Assembly: GCA_023251535.1 (NCBI GenBank)
Contig: JAHEYP010000019.1
Coordinates: forward strand, 23,084-71,742
DNA length: 48,659 bases
Direction of reading: 5' to 3'
DNA from: Bacteroidota bacterium
Lineage (GTDB): Bacteria > Bacteroidota > Bacteroidia > AKYH767-A > OLB10
Made by a program: the position numbers and the translations under genes. Below are positions 39,100 to 47,871 of the stretch, piece by piece. Every line of letters starts with the position of its first letter. The first letter of the stretch is position 1. The notes beneath the pieces are model-generated. The model worked only from the letters and a program-made list of their open reading frames with translations. It was not told the DNA's origin and searched no databases.

Positions 39100-40194
39100 T
39101 TACTCCCAGCGGAAAACTTTTACTGCAATTGCATAAATGATGACACCCCATAAGGCAATTACTGCCAACTGCGGACCAAGATCAAGCAAACTCGCACCTT
39201 CAAATGCTACCTTTCGCATTGCATCGTTCAAGTAGGTGAGAGGAAGCATTTTGCAAATGGGTTGTAGCCAAGTTGGGAAATTTTCAACTCCGAAGAAGGT
39301 TCCTGAGAGCAAAAATTGAGGAAGTGTAATGATGTTAGCCAGCGGTGGAATGGTGCTTTCACTTTTAGCAATTCCTGAAACCACAAACCCAAATCCCATG
39401 AAAACAATTAGTCCCATAGCACTCAAGAATAGCATTTCAGCAAACGTGGTTAAACCATTGATCAACGTAAATCCAAATGCATAATGCCCAAGTGTAATAA
39501 GAAAGGCAGCGCCCAGCAAAGCAAAAACCATCCTAGCCAATGCTTCTCCCATCACAATATAAGGTTTACGGATAGGAGTTGCAAAGAATCGCTTTATTAC
39601 TAATGTTTGACGCAGATTAAAAAATACAAATGCAGTTCCGAATACTCCCGTACTCAATAATGAGAATCCAAGTTGTCCGGGAAGGATAAAGTCGATCGTA
39701 GAATAGGTTCTCCCTTTTAACTCTTGTTGTTTAAGAGTTGCCATCGGTGAAATTATTTTAGCTGCCGATAAATTTGATTTGTCGATTAGATGCTCCAGCA
39801 TTGAACGCACAATAATTCCTTTTTCTGCAGAAGCCATTGTGGTATATAAATTCACATCATAAGTGCTTGAAGAATCGAGTTGCACTTTTTGAATGTCGAT
39901 AATGGCATCCAATTTTCCTTTCAATAGCAAAGTACGCTGTTCAACCGAATCCATATCATGATGCACTGAAAAGGCAGGATTACTTATTAATCCCATGTAA
40001 ACCGAATTCTGTTGATCACTATGTGTTGCCAATGCAACATTAAGAGTGACACTTCCTCCTTTCAGAAATCCGAAAACGGTAATAAAAATAAGAGGGAAAA
40101 CGAGCGTAAATACAACTGCCGAAGGGCTGCGGGTGATTGACCTAAAGCTAGCTTTAGCTATGGCCATCATGGCTTTAAATTGACTATATTTCAT
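39100..40194 (-). CDS. ABC-2 type exporter permease
   Basis: 364 residues. ABC2_membrane_3 layout: an N-terminal membrane helix (~22-42), a large external loop of ~130 residues, then five C-terminal helices with L-P-Q-F-L-L-S-G-T-F-F near 283-293 and P-L-T-Y-L-N-D-A-M-R near 320-329, both typical of the family. It pairs with the ATPase gene upstream (9-bp gap). Substrates in this family range from drugs to lipids and glycans; none can be assigned here. Confidence 0.9.
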   Translation of the reverse strand: MKYSQFKAMMAIAKASFRSITRSPSAVVFTLVFPLIFITVFGFLKGGSVTLNVALATHSDQQNSVYMGLISNPAFSVHHDMDSVEQRTLLLKGKLDAIIDIQKVQLDSSSTYDVNLYTTMASAEKGIIVRSMLEHLIDKSNLSAAKIISPMATLKQQELKGRTYSTIDFILPGQLGFSLLSTGVFGTAFVFFNLRQTLVIKRFFATPIRKPYIVMGEALARMVFALLGAAFLITLGHYAFGFTLINGLTTFAEMLFLSAMGLIVFMGFGFVVSGIAKSESTIPPLANIITLPQFLLSGTFFGVENFPTWLQPICKMLPLTYLNDAMRKVAFEGASLLDLGPQLAVIALWGVIIYAIAVKVFRWE

Positions 40195-40203
40195 CGTAGT
40201 TGA

Positions 40204-40968
40204 TTATTCGTCTCTCCATTCCTGTCCGGTGAGCGACAGAAATACATCTTCGAGATTTGCTTTTTTAACTTCTTTTTTTCTTTCAAATCCACTCGCAACC
40301 AAATTGTCGATTAGCGTGTCGGGAGTGTCAAGCGCAATTACTTTTCCTCCTTCCATCACTGCAACACGATCGCATAGCTGTTCGGCTTCATCCATATAAT
40401 GTGTTGTAATTACAACAGTAGTTCCCATTGCTTTTACTTCACGAATTAAATCCCAAAGATTTCTACGCGCTTGAGGATCTAATCCTGTAGTCGGTTCATC
40501 AAGGAAAATAATTTTCGGTTTATTGATGAGCGTTGTAGCAATTGAAAATCTTTGTTTTTGCCCACCGGATAATTCTTTGAATTTCGCCTTCGCTTTGTCT
40601 TCTAATCCAACACGCGATAACATCTCAAGCGTATTTATCGGCATATTATAAAGTCCAGCAAATAAATCGAGTAATTCAGTAAGCGAAAGACTAGGATAAT
40701 ATCCTGCAGCTTGCAACTGCACTCCTATAATTTGTTTTATGTTGTTTGCTTGCGAATCGATATTCAATCCGTCAACCATAACACTGCCACCCGACTTCTC
40801 TCGAAGTGTTTCGATAATTTCTAGTGTGGTAGTTTTGCCTGCACCGTTGGGGCCTAGTAGGCCAAAGATTTCTCCGTTATAAACTTCGAAGGAGATGCCT
40901 TTCACGGCATGAAAGTCCCCGTAGCTCTTTTGTAAATCCTTAACGGTAATTATTGGTTTTGTTTGCAC
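40204..40968 (-). CDS. ABC exporter ATPase
   Basis: 254 residues from a GTG at 40968, giving an N-terminus typical for the family (V-Q-T-K-P-I-I-T-V-K-D-L). An ATG six codons upstream (40986) is open, but a -7 promoter box (40973-40980) lies between the two, so the ATG may not be in the transcript. Walker A G-P-N-G-A-G-K-T-T, signature L-S-G-G-Q-K-Q-R, Walker B I-I-F-L-D-E-P and the T-T-H-Y-M-D-E-A-E switch segment are complete. It drives the permease encoded 9 bp downstream. Confidence 0.92.
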   Translation of the reverse strand: MQTKPIITVKDLQKSYGDFHAVKGISFEVYNGEIFGLLGPNGAGKTTTLEIIETLREKSGGSVMVDGLNIDSQANNIKQIIGVQLQAAGYYPSLSLTELLDLFAGLYNMPINTLEMLSRVGLEDKAKAKFKELSGGQKQRFSIATTLINKPKIIFLDEPTTGLDPQARRNLWDLIREVKAMGTTVVITTHYMDEAEQLCDRVAVMEGGKVIALDTPDTLIDNLVASGFERKKEVKKANLEDVFLSLTGQEWRDE

Positions 40969-40972
40969 GTTG

Positions 40973-40980
40973 CAAAAGTA
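40973..40980 (-). promoter_or_regulatory. -7 box abutting the ABC exporter ATPase start
   Basis: On the minus strand it reads TACTTTTG, matching TAnnTTTG, with exactly four bases to the GTG at 40968. No clear -33 TTTG is present. The spacing equals that at the tryptophan dioxygenase gene. Confidence 0.4.
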
Positions 40981-41113
40981 TAGCATTCTTTTCTTGAAAA
41001 TCCCTAATTAACCCCGTTTATCTGAATTGTTAAGTAAAACTTCATGTTTGTATGATAAGGATGGGGTAATAAGGATGACCAAACTCAATATTTTACGGAA
41101 ATGGGTAAATGTT

Positions 41114-41452
41114 TTAGTTCAAATAGTTTAAAAAAGCAAACATCTTTCTCTTGAATAAATAAGCAGGGTTTGTTTGATTTATGTATGCTTCTTTTTCAAA
41201 TACAATTGACCGGTATGCCTTTTGATGATCTCTTAAAACTACTATCAAGTAAAGATAATTTAGAAGGTAAAAAACATAGAAAAAAACAATAAGCAACTCT
41301 GCTTGTTGAAGTAGATGAATGCGTTCGTGTTGAAGCCAGCTTTTAATTACTGGCAACTTCGATTTTTTTAGAAAGATAAAGGGAAAAATTGTAATTGCGT
41401 CAACCGGTAAATAGTTAACGCAAATCACAAAACCCTTAAAGTTTTTTTGCAT
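41114..41452 (-). CDS. Small HExxH membrane protein coupled to a TonB-dependent receptor
   Basis: 112 residues. H-E-R-I-H (H42, E43, H46) is the classic zinc-peptidase motif and is followed by L-Q-Q, a hydrophobic stretch (~52-74) and F-E-K-E-A-Y (85-90), whose acidic residue could be the third zinc ligand. The same order (H-E-R-I-H, membrane segment, F-E-x-E-A-Y) recurs in short uncharacterised Bacteroidota proteins as I recall them. The ATG shares one base with the receptor stop (TGATG), so it is translated with the receptor. It may be a minimal membrane metallopeptidase or a metal-binding relative that has lost catalysis. Confidence 0.7.
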   Translation of the reverse strand: MQKNFKGFVICVNYLPVDAITIFPFIFLKKSKLPVIKSWLQHERIHLLQQAELLIVFFYVFYLLNYLYLIVVLRDHQKAYRSIVFEKEAYINQTNPAYLFKRKMFAFLNYLN

Positions 41453-43731
41453 CAGAAGTTAAATGATAACTGAGCTGAATATGATCGTGGTGCTTGCATA
41501 TCTGCAGGACGAGTAACATAAATATTGTTCGTTATGTTCTTTCCAATTAATGCGAATTTAACTTTCTTGCTGAAAGCATAAGCTAGTCTTGTGTCGAATA
41601 CCCATTCGCCGCTATGGTTGTTTTCGCGATAATGTTTTACTCCCGGAATCACTCCTTCGAAAACTTTATCGATGTTTTCCATATAGCTATAGTAGCGAGC
41701 GCTTATTCCAAATGAAAATCCTTTGAATGTCGTCTCGCTATCAAACTTAAACATTGTTTTATATCGGTATTTAAGAATGTTCACCTTCGACGAATTCGTT
41801 GAGCTATCGCGCGAAAGTAAGAAGTCTGTTTGATAAGGATCTATCATGGTTATTCCTCCCATAAATGCTTGTTGTACTTTACCGATATTTCCTTCTCCCG
41901 AAATCGTTAATTCCAAGCCATCAATTCTGGTGTTCCCTATATTTTTCGACTTAAACCCTAGTCCGTAAAGAGGATCTACAAACGGATTTCCCCAAGGACC
42001 GAAGGTGAATTCCATCATGTCTTTATATTCTTGACGGAATACGCTGAAGTCAAGCATTCCGGAAATATTAGAGATTTTAAACATTTGACGAACACCAATT
42101 TCAATTGATGATCCTCTTTCAATTGTTAATGAATCATTAGGGTAAATTACAATATCACCAACGCGCGTTTTGATGAACTTTTCAGCAATAGTAGGGAAGC
42201 GAAATCCTTGACCGTATGATGCTCTCAAATATGTGTATTTGAATGCTTGATAGTTTACTCCAAATCGTAACAGTTTTTCTGTGTCGAATTTCTTTCCACT
42301 AATCTTTCCGTTTTCAAATCGTATTCCCGACGAAACATTCCACTTGTCATATTTTAAATCTCCTTGGAAATAAAGTGAATTGTTATTGCCTGTTTGCGAA
42401 TTGAATAAATCTCCTTTTACATTCGTTGAGAATGAAGAAATTCCTCCGGAAAGAGTAAGAAGATTTTTGAAATTGTATTGTGTTAAAAATTCTACAAAAT
42501 AGGTTTGTGCTTTCGAACCTTGATTTGTATTGTTTTTGTTGTTCGTGATAAAATATCTCGATCTTAATTTATAACTTATGTTTTTCCCTGTGTAATTTAT
42601 TGAAGGATCGATATATGTTCTTGCTGTATTATATTTACTCGCAGTAGATCCTACAGTATCCATTCCTCCCAAAGGTAAATATGCACCTGCGGTATCATTT
42701 TGCCAGATTAAATAGTTATAACCTCCAGCTCTTTGAGTATTCACTGCTATGCCAGCATTTAATCCTGTGATTTTTTTGAAGTGATACCTTAAGTTTACAT
42801 TTCCTCTCCAACGTTCTTCATTATCTCCTAATCGATAACCGTCTTCTGATAGATGATGTCCTCCAATAGTTAAATCGAGATTTTTAATTTTTTCTCTGTG
42901 CGAGAAATTTACTCCACTTGTCATTTGTGTTTTGTCGCCCCACCATTTCATCGTTTTGTCTGCAGGTGTATCGTAAAATCCGCTGTATAATGATAAGTTC
43001 GTAACTGCGCTATCTGTCGGATATGCAGTACGTAAATTAATTACTCCGTTAAGTGCCGATGAACCGAAAAGTGCTGAGGACGCTCCTTTGATTACTTCAA
43101 CTTGTTCGAGATTTTCAATCGGGAGGAAGCTCCATTTTGCATCTCCTGCATCTCCAGCTAATAAAGGTAAATCGTCAACTAAAATTAAAACGCGACTTCC
43201 AGCACCGTAACTAAATCCCGAACCTCCTCTGATATTAGCTTGTCCGTCGATTACCGTCACTCCAGGAATTTGTTCGGCCGCCGTTTCCATACTTGTTTGG
43301 TTTGTGCTTTCAATGTATGATGGTTTTAATACATCCATTGAGACCACAACTTCTTCTAATTTTTGTTCATGCTTGCCGGCAGAGATTACAATTGTTTCTA
43401 ATAATTTCTCAGAACGTTTAAGAACAATGTTGAGTTTTATTTCTTGTCCTTCAACAATTGTTACTGTTTTAGTAAATCGCTCATAGCCGACATAATTTAC
43501 TTCGAGGAAATAAGTTCCTGGAGCTAATTTTAATTCGTAAGCTCCATTTTCATTAGTTGCCGTACCTAAATGTGATTTTTTTATTTCAACTACTGCGCCA
43601 AATAAATATTCTTTATCGGTTTCATCAATGATGGTCCCTTTAATAGTGCCTTTTTGAGCATGGCTATCGAAAGTTGAAAACAAGAATAGAATTACTGGGA
43701 TAAGATATAATTTTAGTAGAGATTTAGTCAT
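41452..43731 (-). CDS. TonB-dependent outer-membrane receptor
   Basis: 759 residues with a signal peptide (1-25, ending S-H-A-Q). Residues ~28-110 form a carboxypeptidase-regulatory-like domain (G-T-I-K-G-T-I-I-D ... Y-F-L-E-V-N-Y-V-G-Y). Residues ~112-235 form the plug (I-P-G-V-T-V-I-D-G-Q-A-N-I-R-G-G, I-K-G-A-S-S-A-L-F-G-S-S-A-L-N-G-V-I-N-L), and the rest is a 22-strand barrel ending in a terminal Phe (L-S-F-N-F). The plug resembles siderophore/vitamin B12-type receptors more than SusC, and no susD follows. Ligand unknown. The downstream HExxH gene is translationally coupled. Confidence 0.92.
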   Translation of the reverse strand: MTKSLLKLYLIPVILFLFSTFDSHAQKGTIKGTIIDETDKEYLFGAVVEIKKSHLGTATNENGAYELKLAPGTYFLEVNYVGYERFTKTVTIVEGQEIKLNIVLKRSEKLLETIVISAGKHEQKLEEVVVSMDVLKPSYIESTNQTSMETAAEQIPGVTVIDGQANIRGGSGFSYGAGSRVLILVDDLPLLAGDAGDAKWSFLPIENLEQVEVIKGASSALFGSSALNGVINLRTAYPTDSAVTNLSLYSGFYDTPADKTMKWWGDKTQMTSGVNFSHREKIKNLDLTIGGHHLSEDGYRLGDNEERWRGNVNLRYHFKKITGLNAGIAVNTQRAGGYNYLIWQNDTAGAYLPLGGMDTVGSTASKYNTARTYIDPSINYTGKNISYKLRSRYFITNNKNNTNQGSKAQTYFVEFLTQYNFKNLLTLSGGISSFSTNVKGDLFNSQTGNNNSLYFQGDLKYDKWNVSSGIRFENGKISGKKFDTEKLLRFGVNYQAFKYTYLRASYGQGFRFPTIAEKFIKTRVGDIVIYPNDSLTIERGSSIEIGVRQMFKISNISGMLDFSVFRQEYKDMMEFTFGPWGNPFVDPLYGLGFKSKNIGNTRIDGLELTISGEGNIGKVQQAFMGGITMIDPYQTDFLLSRDSSTNSSKVNILKYRYKTMFKFDSETTFKGFSFGISARYYSYMENIDKVFEGVIPGVKHYRENNHSGEWVFDTRLAYAFSKKVKFALIGKNITNNIYVTRPADMQAPRSYSAQLSFNF

Positions 43732-43801
43732 GTTGCAACAGATTTCGCTGATGTGTTAATAAGATCGGTTAAAATTGCAACCAATTTCTGACATAGAAAA
43801 G

Positions 43802-43809
43802 TATTTTTG
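43802..43809 (+). promoter_or_regulatory. -7 box upstream of dprA
   Basis: TATTTTTG, an exact TAnnTTTG match, 52 nt before the dprA ATG. The nearest TTG upstream is at a spacing of 24, longer than usual. Confidence 0.35.
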
Positions 43810-43861
43810 CGCCATCCGCTAAAAGTGATTTTTATTTCTCCTGACAGGCGGTTTTAATGTG

Positions 43862-44971
43862 ATGAATAGAGAAGATCAGATTTTATATCAGATTGCCTTG
43901 ACGATGATTCCTAATGTTGGTCCCGTTTTGGCACGAATTCTTTTGAGCTATTGCGGTAGCTTAGAAGAAATATTTAAACAAAAAGCGTCTCAGTTGGAAA
44001 AGATCCCGGATATAGGTCCGAAGACGGCTCGAAGCATAGCCCGTCAGAAAATTTTTCATTTAGCAGAAGCCGAGTTGAAAAATGTTCTCAAGAAGAAAGT
44101 GCAAGTGCTTTTCTTTTTAGATGATGAATTCCCCGTTCGATTGAAAAATTGTAACGATGCTCCAATTTTGCTTTATTTCAAGGGTAATATGGACTTTAAT
44201 AAACATCGATATTTAGGTATCGTTGGTACCAGAAAAGCTTCGGATTACGGGCGATATCTAACCGAAAAATTGGTGGAGGACTGCGCAGGTAAGGACATCA
44301 TAATTGTTAGTGGTATGGCTTATGGAATTGATATTTGCGCTCATAAGGCGGCATTGAAATTCGGATTGCCAACGGTTGGAGTGATGGCTCATGGGCTCGA
44401 CAGAATTTATCCTCCCGAACATACCGAAGTGGCGAGAGATATGACTGTTAAAGGAGGAGTGTTAACCGAGTACCCGTTTAATACCGAGCCCGATCGTGAA
44501 AATTTTCCCTCTCGAAATAGAATTGTTGCTGGACTCTGTGATGCAATCGTAGTTGTTGAGGCTGCAGAAAAAGGCGGGGCATTGATAACTGCCGATATCG
44601 CCAATAGCTATTCCAGAGATGTTTTTGCCTTTCCAGGCCGAGTAAATGACCCCTATAGTTTAGGGTGCAATAAGTTTATTAGAGATAATCGTGCAGGTTT
44701 AATTTCAGGAGCCTCCGACCTTTTACGCATGATGAGTTGGGACGAAGACGAGAAAGGTAAAAAGAAGAAGCCTGCTCAGCAGCAACTATTTGTAGAGCTT
44801 TCTGAAGAAGAGGAAAAGCTGATGAAGGTTGTTACCCGTGAAAAACGCGATATCGATAGCATCGCTATAGCTGCAGAAATGCCTATGAGTAAGGTGTCGT
44901 CGTTATTGTTTGCGTTGGAAATGAAAGGAGTGATAAGGGCTTATCCCGGAAAACAGTTCGTTCAGGTGTAA
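43862..44971 (+). CDS. dprA: DNA-processing protein DprA
   Basis: 369 residues from the ATG at 43862, directly after an open GTG. An N-terminal helix-hairpin-helix/SAM-like region (I-P-D-I-G-P-K-T-A-R-S-I near 48-59), the Rossmann-like DprA core (G-I-V-G-T-R-K-A-S-D-Y-G; S-G-M-A-Y-G-I-D-I-C-A-H-K-A-A-L; G-L-D-R-I-Y-P-P-E-H; F-P-S-R-N-R-I-V-A-G-L; E-K-G-G-A-L-I-T-A) and a C-terminal winged helix (~310-369). DprA loads RecA on incoming single-stranded DNA during transformation. Its gene precedes kbl by 38 bp but kbl has its own -7 box. Confidence 0.95.
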   Translation: MNREDQILYQIALTMIPNVGPVLARILLSYCGSLEEIFKQKASQLEKIPDIGPKTARSIARQKIFHLAEAELKNVLKKKVQVLFFLDDEFPVRLKNCNDAPILLYFKGNMDFNKHRYLGIVGTRKASDYGRYLTEKLVEDCAGKDIIIVSGMAYGIDICAHKAALKFGLPTVGVMAHGLDRIYPPEHTEVARDMTVKGGVLTEYPFNTEPDRENFPSRNRIVAGLCDAIVVVEAAEKGGALITADIANSYSRDVFAFPGRVNDPYSLGCNKFIRDNRAGLISGASDLLRMMSWDEDEKGKKKKPAQQQLFVELSEEEEKLMKVVTREKRDIDSIAIAAEMPMSKVSSLLFALEMKGVIRAYPGKQFVQV

Positions 44972-44982
44972 TGAATTATCAT

Positions 44983-44990
44983 TAATTTTG
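44983..44990 (+). promoter_or_regulatory. -7 box upstream of kbl
   Basis: TAATTTTG, an exact TAnnTTTG match, 19 nt before the ATG at 45010, in the short gap after dprA. The -33 element would lie inside the dprA 3' end and is not clear. Confidence 0.4.
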
Positions 44991-45009
44991 TCGACTTAAA
45001 TAAAAGAAG

Positions 45010-46197
45010 ATGTACAACACTCTGAAGCCTGTTCTTGATCAGGAATTAAACGAAATACGCGAAGCAGGATTATATAAGGCAGAACGAATTATCAGTACGC
45101 CGCAAGCTGCCGATATTAAAGCCAATGGGAAAGAAGTAATTAATTTCTGTGCAAACAATTACCTCGGATTATCATCGCATCCTAAAGTAATTCAGGCCGC
45201 AATCGATGCGATTCATACGCACGGTTTCGGAATGTCGAGCGTACGTTTTATTTGCGGAACACAAGACATCCACAAAGAGTTAGAGAAGAAAATTGCCGGT
45301 TTCTTAGGAACAGAAGATACAATTCTTTACGCAGCAGCCTTCGATGCAAACGGAGGTGTTTTCGAACCATTACTTAATGAGCAAGATGCAATTATCAGTG
45401 ATGAGTTGAATCATGCTTCTATCATCGACGGAATTCGTTTATGCAAGGCACAGCGTAATCGTTATAAACATAACGACATGAACGATTTAGAAGAGCAGTT
45501 GAAAGCTACTCAACATTTACGTCATCGAATGATTGTTTCTGATGGTGTTTTTTCAATGGATGGAACAATTGCTCAGCTAGATAAAATTTGCGATTTGGCC
45601 GATAAGTACAATGCTTTAGTGATGATCGACGAGTGCCATGCAAGCGGATTTATGGGAAAAACGGGACGCGGAACCCACGAATACAGAAATGTAATGGGAA
45701 GAGTTGATATTATCACAGGAACATTAGGTAAAGCTTTAGGCGGAGCTATGGGTGGATTTACATCCGGGAAAAAAGAAATTATTGAAATGCTTCGCCAACG
45801 TTCTCGTCCGTACTTATTCTCTAACTCATTAGCACCATCTATAGTAGGAGCATCTATAGCAGTAATCGATATGTTAAGCGAAACCACAGCTTTGCGTGAT
45901 AAGTTATGGGAAAATACAGCTTATTTCAGAAGTGAAATTACAAAAGCAGGATTCGATATTAAGCCAGGTGAGCACCCAATAGTTCCTATCATGCTGTATG
46001 AAGCTAAGTTAGCTCAAGAATTTGCTGCAAAACTGTTAGACGAAGGGATTTATGTTATCGGATTCTTCTATCCGGTAGTAGCGAAAGGAAATGCACGTAT
46101 CCGAGTGCAAATTTCGGCAGGCCACGAACGTCATCATTTGGAAAAAGCAGTAGCTGCTTTCACTAAAATTGGTAAGGAACTCGGTGTAATTAAATAA
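45010..46197 (+). CDS. kbl: Glycine C-acetyltransferase (2-amino-3-ketobutyrate CoA ligase)
   Basis: 395 residues, the normal length. A PLP enzyme of the alpha-oxoamine synthase family that cleaves 2-amino-3-oxobutyrate with CoA to glycine and acetyl-CoA in threonine breakdown. PLP contacts visible: N-H-A-S (H136), D-E-C-H (D207, H210) and the Schiff-base lysine K241 in G-T-L-G-K-A-L-G-G. The strong match to Kbl ([18 protein letters not shown]) separates it from BioF and serine palmitoyltransferase relatives. The usual partner tdh is not adjacent. Confidence 0.94.
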   Translation: MYNTLKPVLDQELNEIREAGLYKAERIISTPQAADIKANGKEVINFCANNYLGLSSHPKVIQAAIDAIHTHGFGMSSVRFICGTQDIHKELEKKIAGFLGTEDTILYAAAFDANGGVFEPLLNEQDAIISDELNHASIIDGIRLCKAQRNRYKHNDMNDLEEQLKATQHLRHRMIVSDGVFSMDGTIAQLDKICDLADKYNALVMIDECHASGFMGKTGRGTHEYRNVMGRVDIITGTLGKALGGAMGGFTSGKKEIIEMLRQRSRPYLFSNSLAPSIVGASIAVIDMLSETTALRDKLWENTAYFRSEITKAGFDIKPGEHPIVPIMLYEAKLAQEFAAKLLDEGIYVIGFFYPVVAKGNARIRVQISAGHERHHLEKAVAAFTKIGKELGVIK

Positions 46198-46220
46198 GTT
46201 AGCATAACAATTCGGGTTTC

Positions 46221-46251
46221 TTTGCGAGATTGGCCAATTTCATTAATTTTG
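46221..46251 (+). promoter_or_regulatory. Consensus Bacteroidota promoter of tRNA(CAU)
   Basis: TTTG at 46221-46224, a 19-nt spacer, and TAATTTTG at 46244-46251, both exact matches to the -33/-7 consensus. It ends 13 nt before the mature tRNA 5' end at 46265. It is the clearest promoter in the window. Confidence 0.75.
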
Positions 46252-46264
46252 CAATCCCAATTCG

Positions 46265-46341
46265 GGGCCTATAGCTCATTCGGTTAGAGCAACAGACTCA
46301 TAATCTGTGGGTGCCTGGTTCGAATCCAGGTGGGCCCACCA
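46265..46341 (+). tRNA. tRNA with anticodon CAU (tRNA-Met, or tRNA-Ile2)
   Basis: 77 nt including encoded CCA. The acceptor stem GGGCCTA/TGGGCCC has one U-G pair, the D-arm is AGCTCATTCGGTTAGAGC, the anticodon arm ACAGA-CTCATAA-TCTGT holds CAT at 46299-46301, and the T-arm has TTCGAATC. A paired first position argues against initiator tRNA. Elongator Met and lysidine-modified Ile2 cannot be told apart with certainty by eye; the GACTCATAATC loop favours elongator Met. Confidence 0.93.
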
Positions 46342-46346
46342 ATTAC

Positions 46347-46387
46347 AAAGGGAGAGATACTTAATAGTATTTCTCCCTTTTGTTTTT
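46347..46387 (+). terminator. Terminator of the tRNA gene
   Basis: AAAGGGAGA-G-ATAC (46347-46360) pairs with GTAT-T-TCTCCCTTT (46367-46380), 14 pairs with one G-U, with a six-base loop and tail TTTTGTTTTT. Confidence 0.85.
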
Positions 46388-46632
46388 GATGTTTCCCGAA
46401 AAATGCAAATTAACCAAGTTGCCCTTGCATTATTCTCATAATCAGTTGATATTATATGATTATGTTGTTTTTTTCTTTGATTTCGGTCATAAAAAAAGTA
46501 CTATTACTGATGTTACTTTGTTAATTGAGGAAGAGACTGAATTAGAAAAAATGTAAATTTTGTTAAAGTTACGTTTAATAGTTTAGGTCACTCATGTTAG
46601 AGGAGAACGTGTAATCCTTTGGCTAACATCAA

Positions 46633-46640
46633 TATATTTG
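46633..46640 (+). promoter_or_regulatory. -7 box upstream of the FIST gene
   Basis: TATATTTG, an exact TAnnTTTG match, 16 nt before the ATG at 46657. No -33 TTTG is seen at the right distance. The ~245 bp between the tRNA terminator and this box holds no gene that I can detect. Confidence 0.4.
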
Positions 46641-46656
46641 AAAAAATGCTATTTGT

Positions 46657-47841
46657 ATGTTAAGTTTTAATTCGGCTAGTACCAGAGTGGTTAACACCAA
46701 AAGAGGTGTTATCGAATGCATGGAGATTGCTTTGGGAAATCAAAATCAAGATTGCGATTTGGCAATATTCCATGCTTCTATCGGACATAATTTCAGCGAG
46801 TTAGTTGCCCAAGCGCATGAAATCGCTCCCAATGCCAAAATCTTAGCAGCATCGTGTTGCGGTGTAGTAGGCCGAGAGGGTGTAAGCGAGTCTATGAAAG
46901 ACATTGCTGTGATGACAATTAAAGGCGAAGAGTTTACTGTTGCTCAAGTGGACGGTGTTTTCGGACATAACTCGTATAGCAAGTGCCTTGAGTTGGCCAA
47001 CGATCTAAAAGCGCGTTCCGGCAAAATAAATATGATTTATTTTTTAGCTTCAGGAATTGACATTGCAAATGATGATTGTATTGCAGCTATCGAATCTGTG
47101 TTTGGTTCCGATGTAACAATTTTCGGAGCTACCTCTTCCGATAATATGAAAGGGTTCATAAGTTATCAAGCCGTAGATAATAAAGTGTATGACCATGCCG
47201 CCTTTGCAATTGGATTTTGGGATGAAACTTTAAAAATCGAAACCCAAGCTACTCACGGATTTGTTGCTGTTGGAGAACCAATGATAGTAACTAAATCGGA
47301 AGGACATATTATTCAAGAAATAAATAATAAACCGGCTTGGGAAGAATATCTTACTAAGTTGTCATTACCAACTGACTCTACCTGCGGAGATTCTATACCT
47401 GTGGGTGCCTTAGGCGAAAAGTTATCACCTGAACTCGCTAAAGAATATGGTAACAATCATATTCTTCGTGTTGTAACAAAACATGTAGGAAGTGAAATGT
47501 ACTATGCTACAAAATGTCCGGTAGGTACAGAACTCTGGCTTACTTCTCGTGACGAAAGTTTGATTTTTAGCGAAATGGAAAGAATGGTGAAAGAGATGAA
47601 AAAAAGATTAGGAGATAGGAAAGCAGTTGCAGTTTTTCACGCCGATTGTTTGGCTCGTGGTAGATTTTTATTCAATAAAATAATTAAAGAAGAATTAGTC
47701 AATACAATGCAGTTTCCTTTTTATTCTGAAGGTAGTTGTCCTCCATGGTTAGGAATGTATGGCTTTGGAGAATTTGCACGTTTAGGTGGAGTAAATACTT
47801 ATCATAATTATACAACAGCATTATACGTTTTGTACAGGTAG
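46657..47841 (+). CDS. FIST domain signal-sensing protein
   Basis: 394 residues with no signal or membrane segment. The N-terminal FIST domain (~25-215: D-L-A-I-F-H-A-S-I-G-H-N, A-S-C-C-G-V-V-G, V-T-I-F-G-A-T-S-S-D) and FIST_C domain (~220-390, ending F-Y-S-E-G-S-C-P-P-W-L-G-M-Y-G-F-G-E and N-T-Y-H-N-Y-T-T-A-L-Y-V-L) are both complete. FIST domains are predicted to bind small ligands such as amino acids, and occur next to or fused with sensor kinases and cyclases. A sensor gene starts 30 bp downstream, so the two probably form one signalling pair. Confidence 0.88.
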   Translation: MLSFNSASTRVVNTKRGVIECMEIALGNQNQDCDLAIFHASIGHNFSELVAQAHEIAPNAKILAASCCGVVGREGVSESMKDIAVMTIKGEEFTVAQVDGVFGHNSYSKCLELANDLKARSGKINMIYFLASGIDIANDDCIAAIESVFGSDVTIFGATSSDNMKGFISYQAVDNKVYDHAAFAIGFWDETLKIETQATHGFVAVGEPMIVTKSEGHIIQEINNKPAWEEYLTKLSLPTDSTCGDSIPVGALGEKLSPELAKEYGNNHILRVVTKHVGSEMYYATKCPVGTELWLTSRDESLIFSEMERMVKEMKKRLGDRKAVAVFHADCLARGRFLFNKIIKEELVNTMQFPFYSEGSCPPWLGMYGFGEFARLGGVNTYHNYTTALYVLYR

Positions 47842-47871
47842 GCGGGTAGCGACTTATCACGGTGAGAGTTT

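Noticed and set aside
41452-43731. SusC-type glycan receptor of a polysaccharide utilisation locus
   Set aside because: No susD-like gene or glycan-degrading enzymes are adjacent, and at 759 residues it is shorter than typical SusC proteins (~1000).
46388-46632. Small gene between the tRNA and the FIST gene
   Set aside because: The stretch is AT-rich with frequent stops in all frames, and I see no credible start or conserved pattern.
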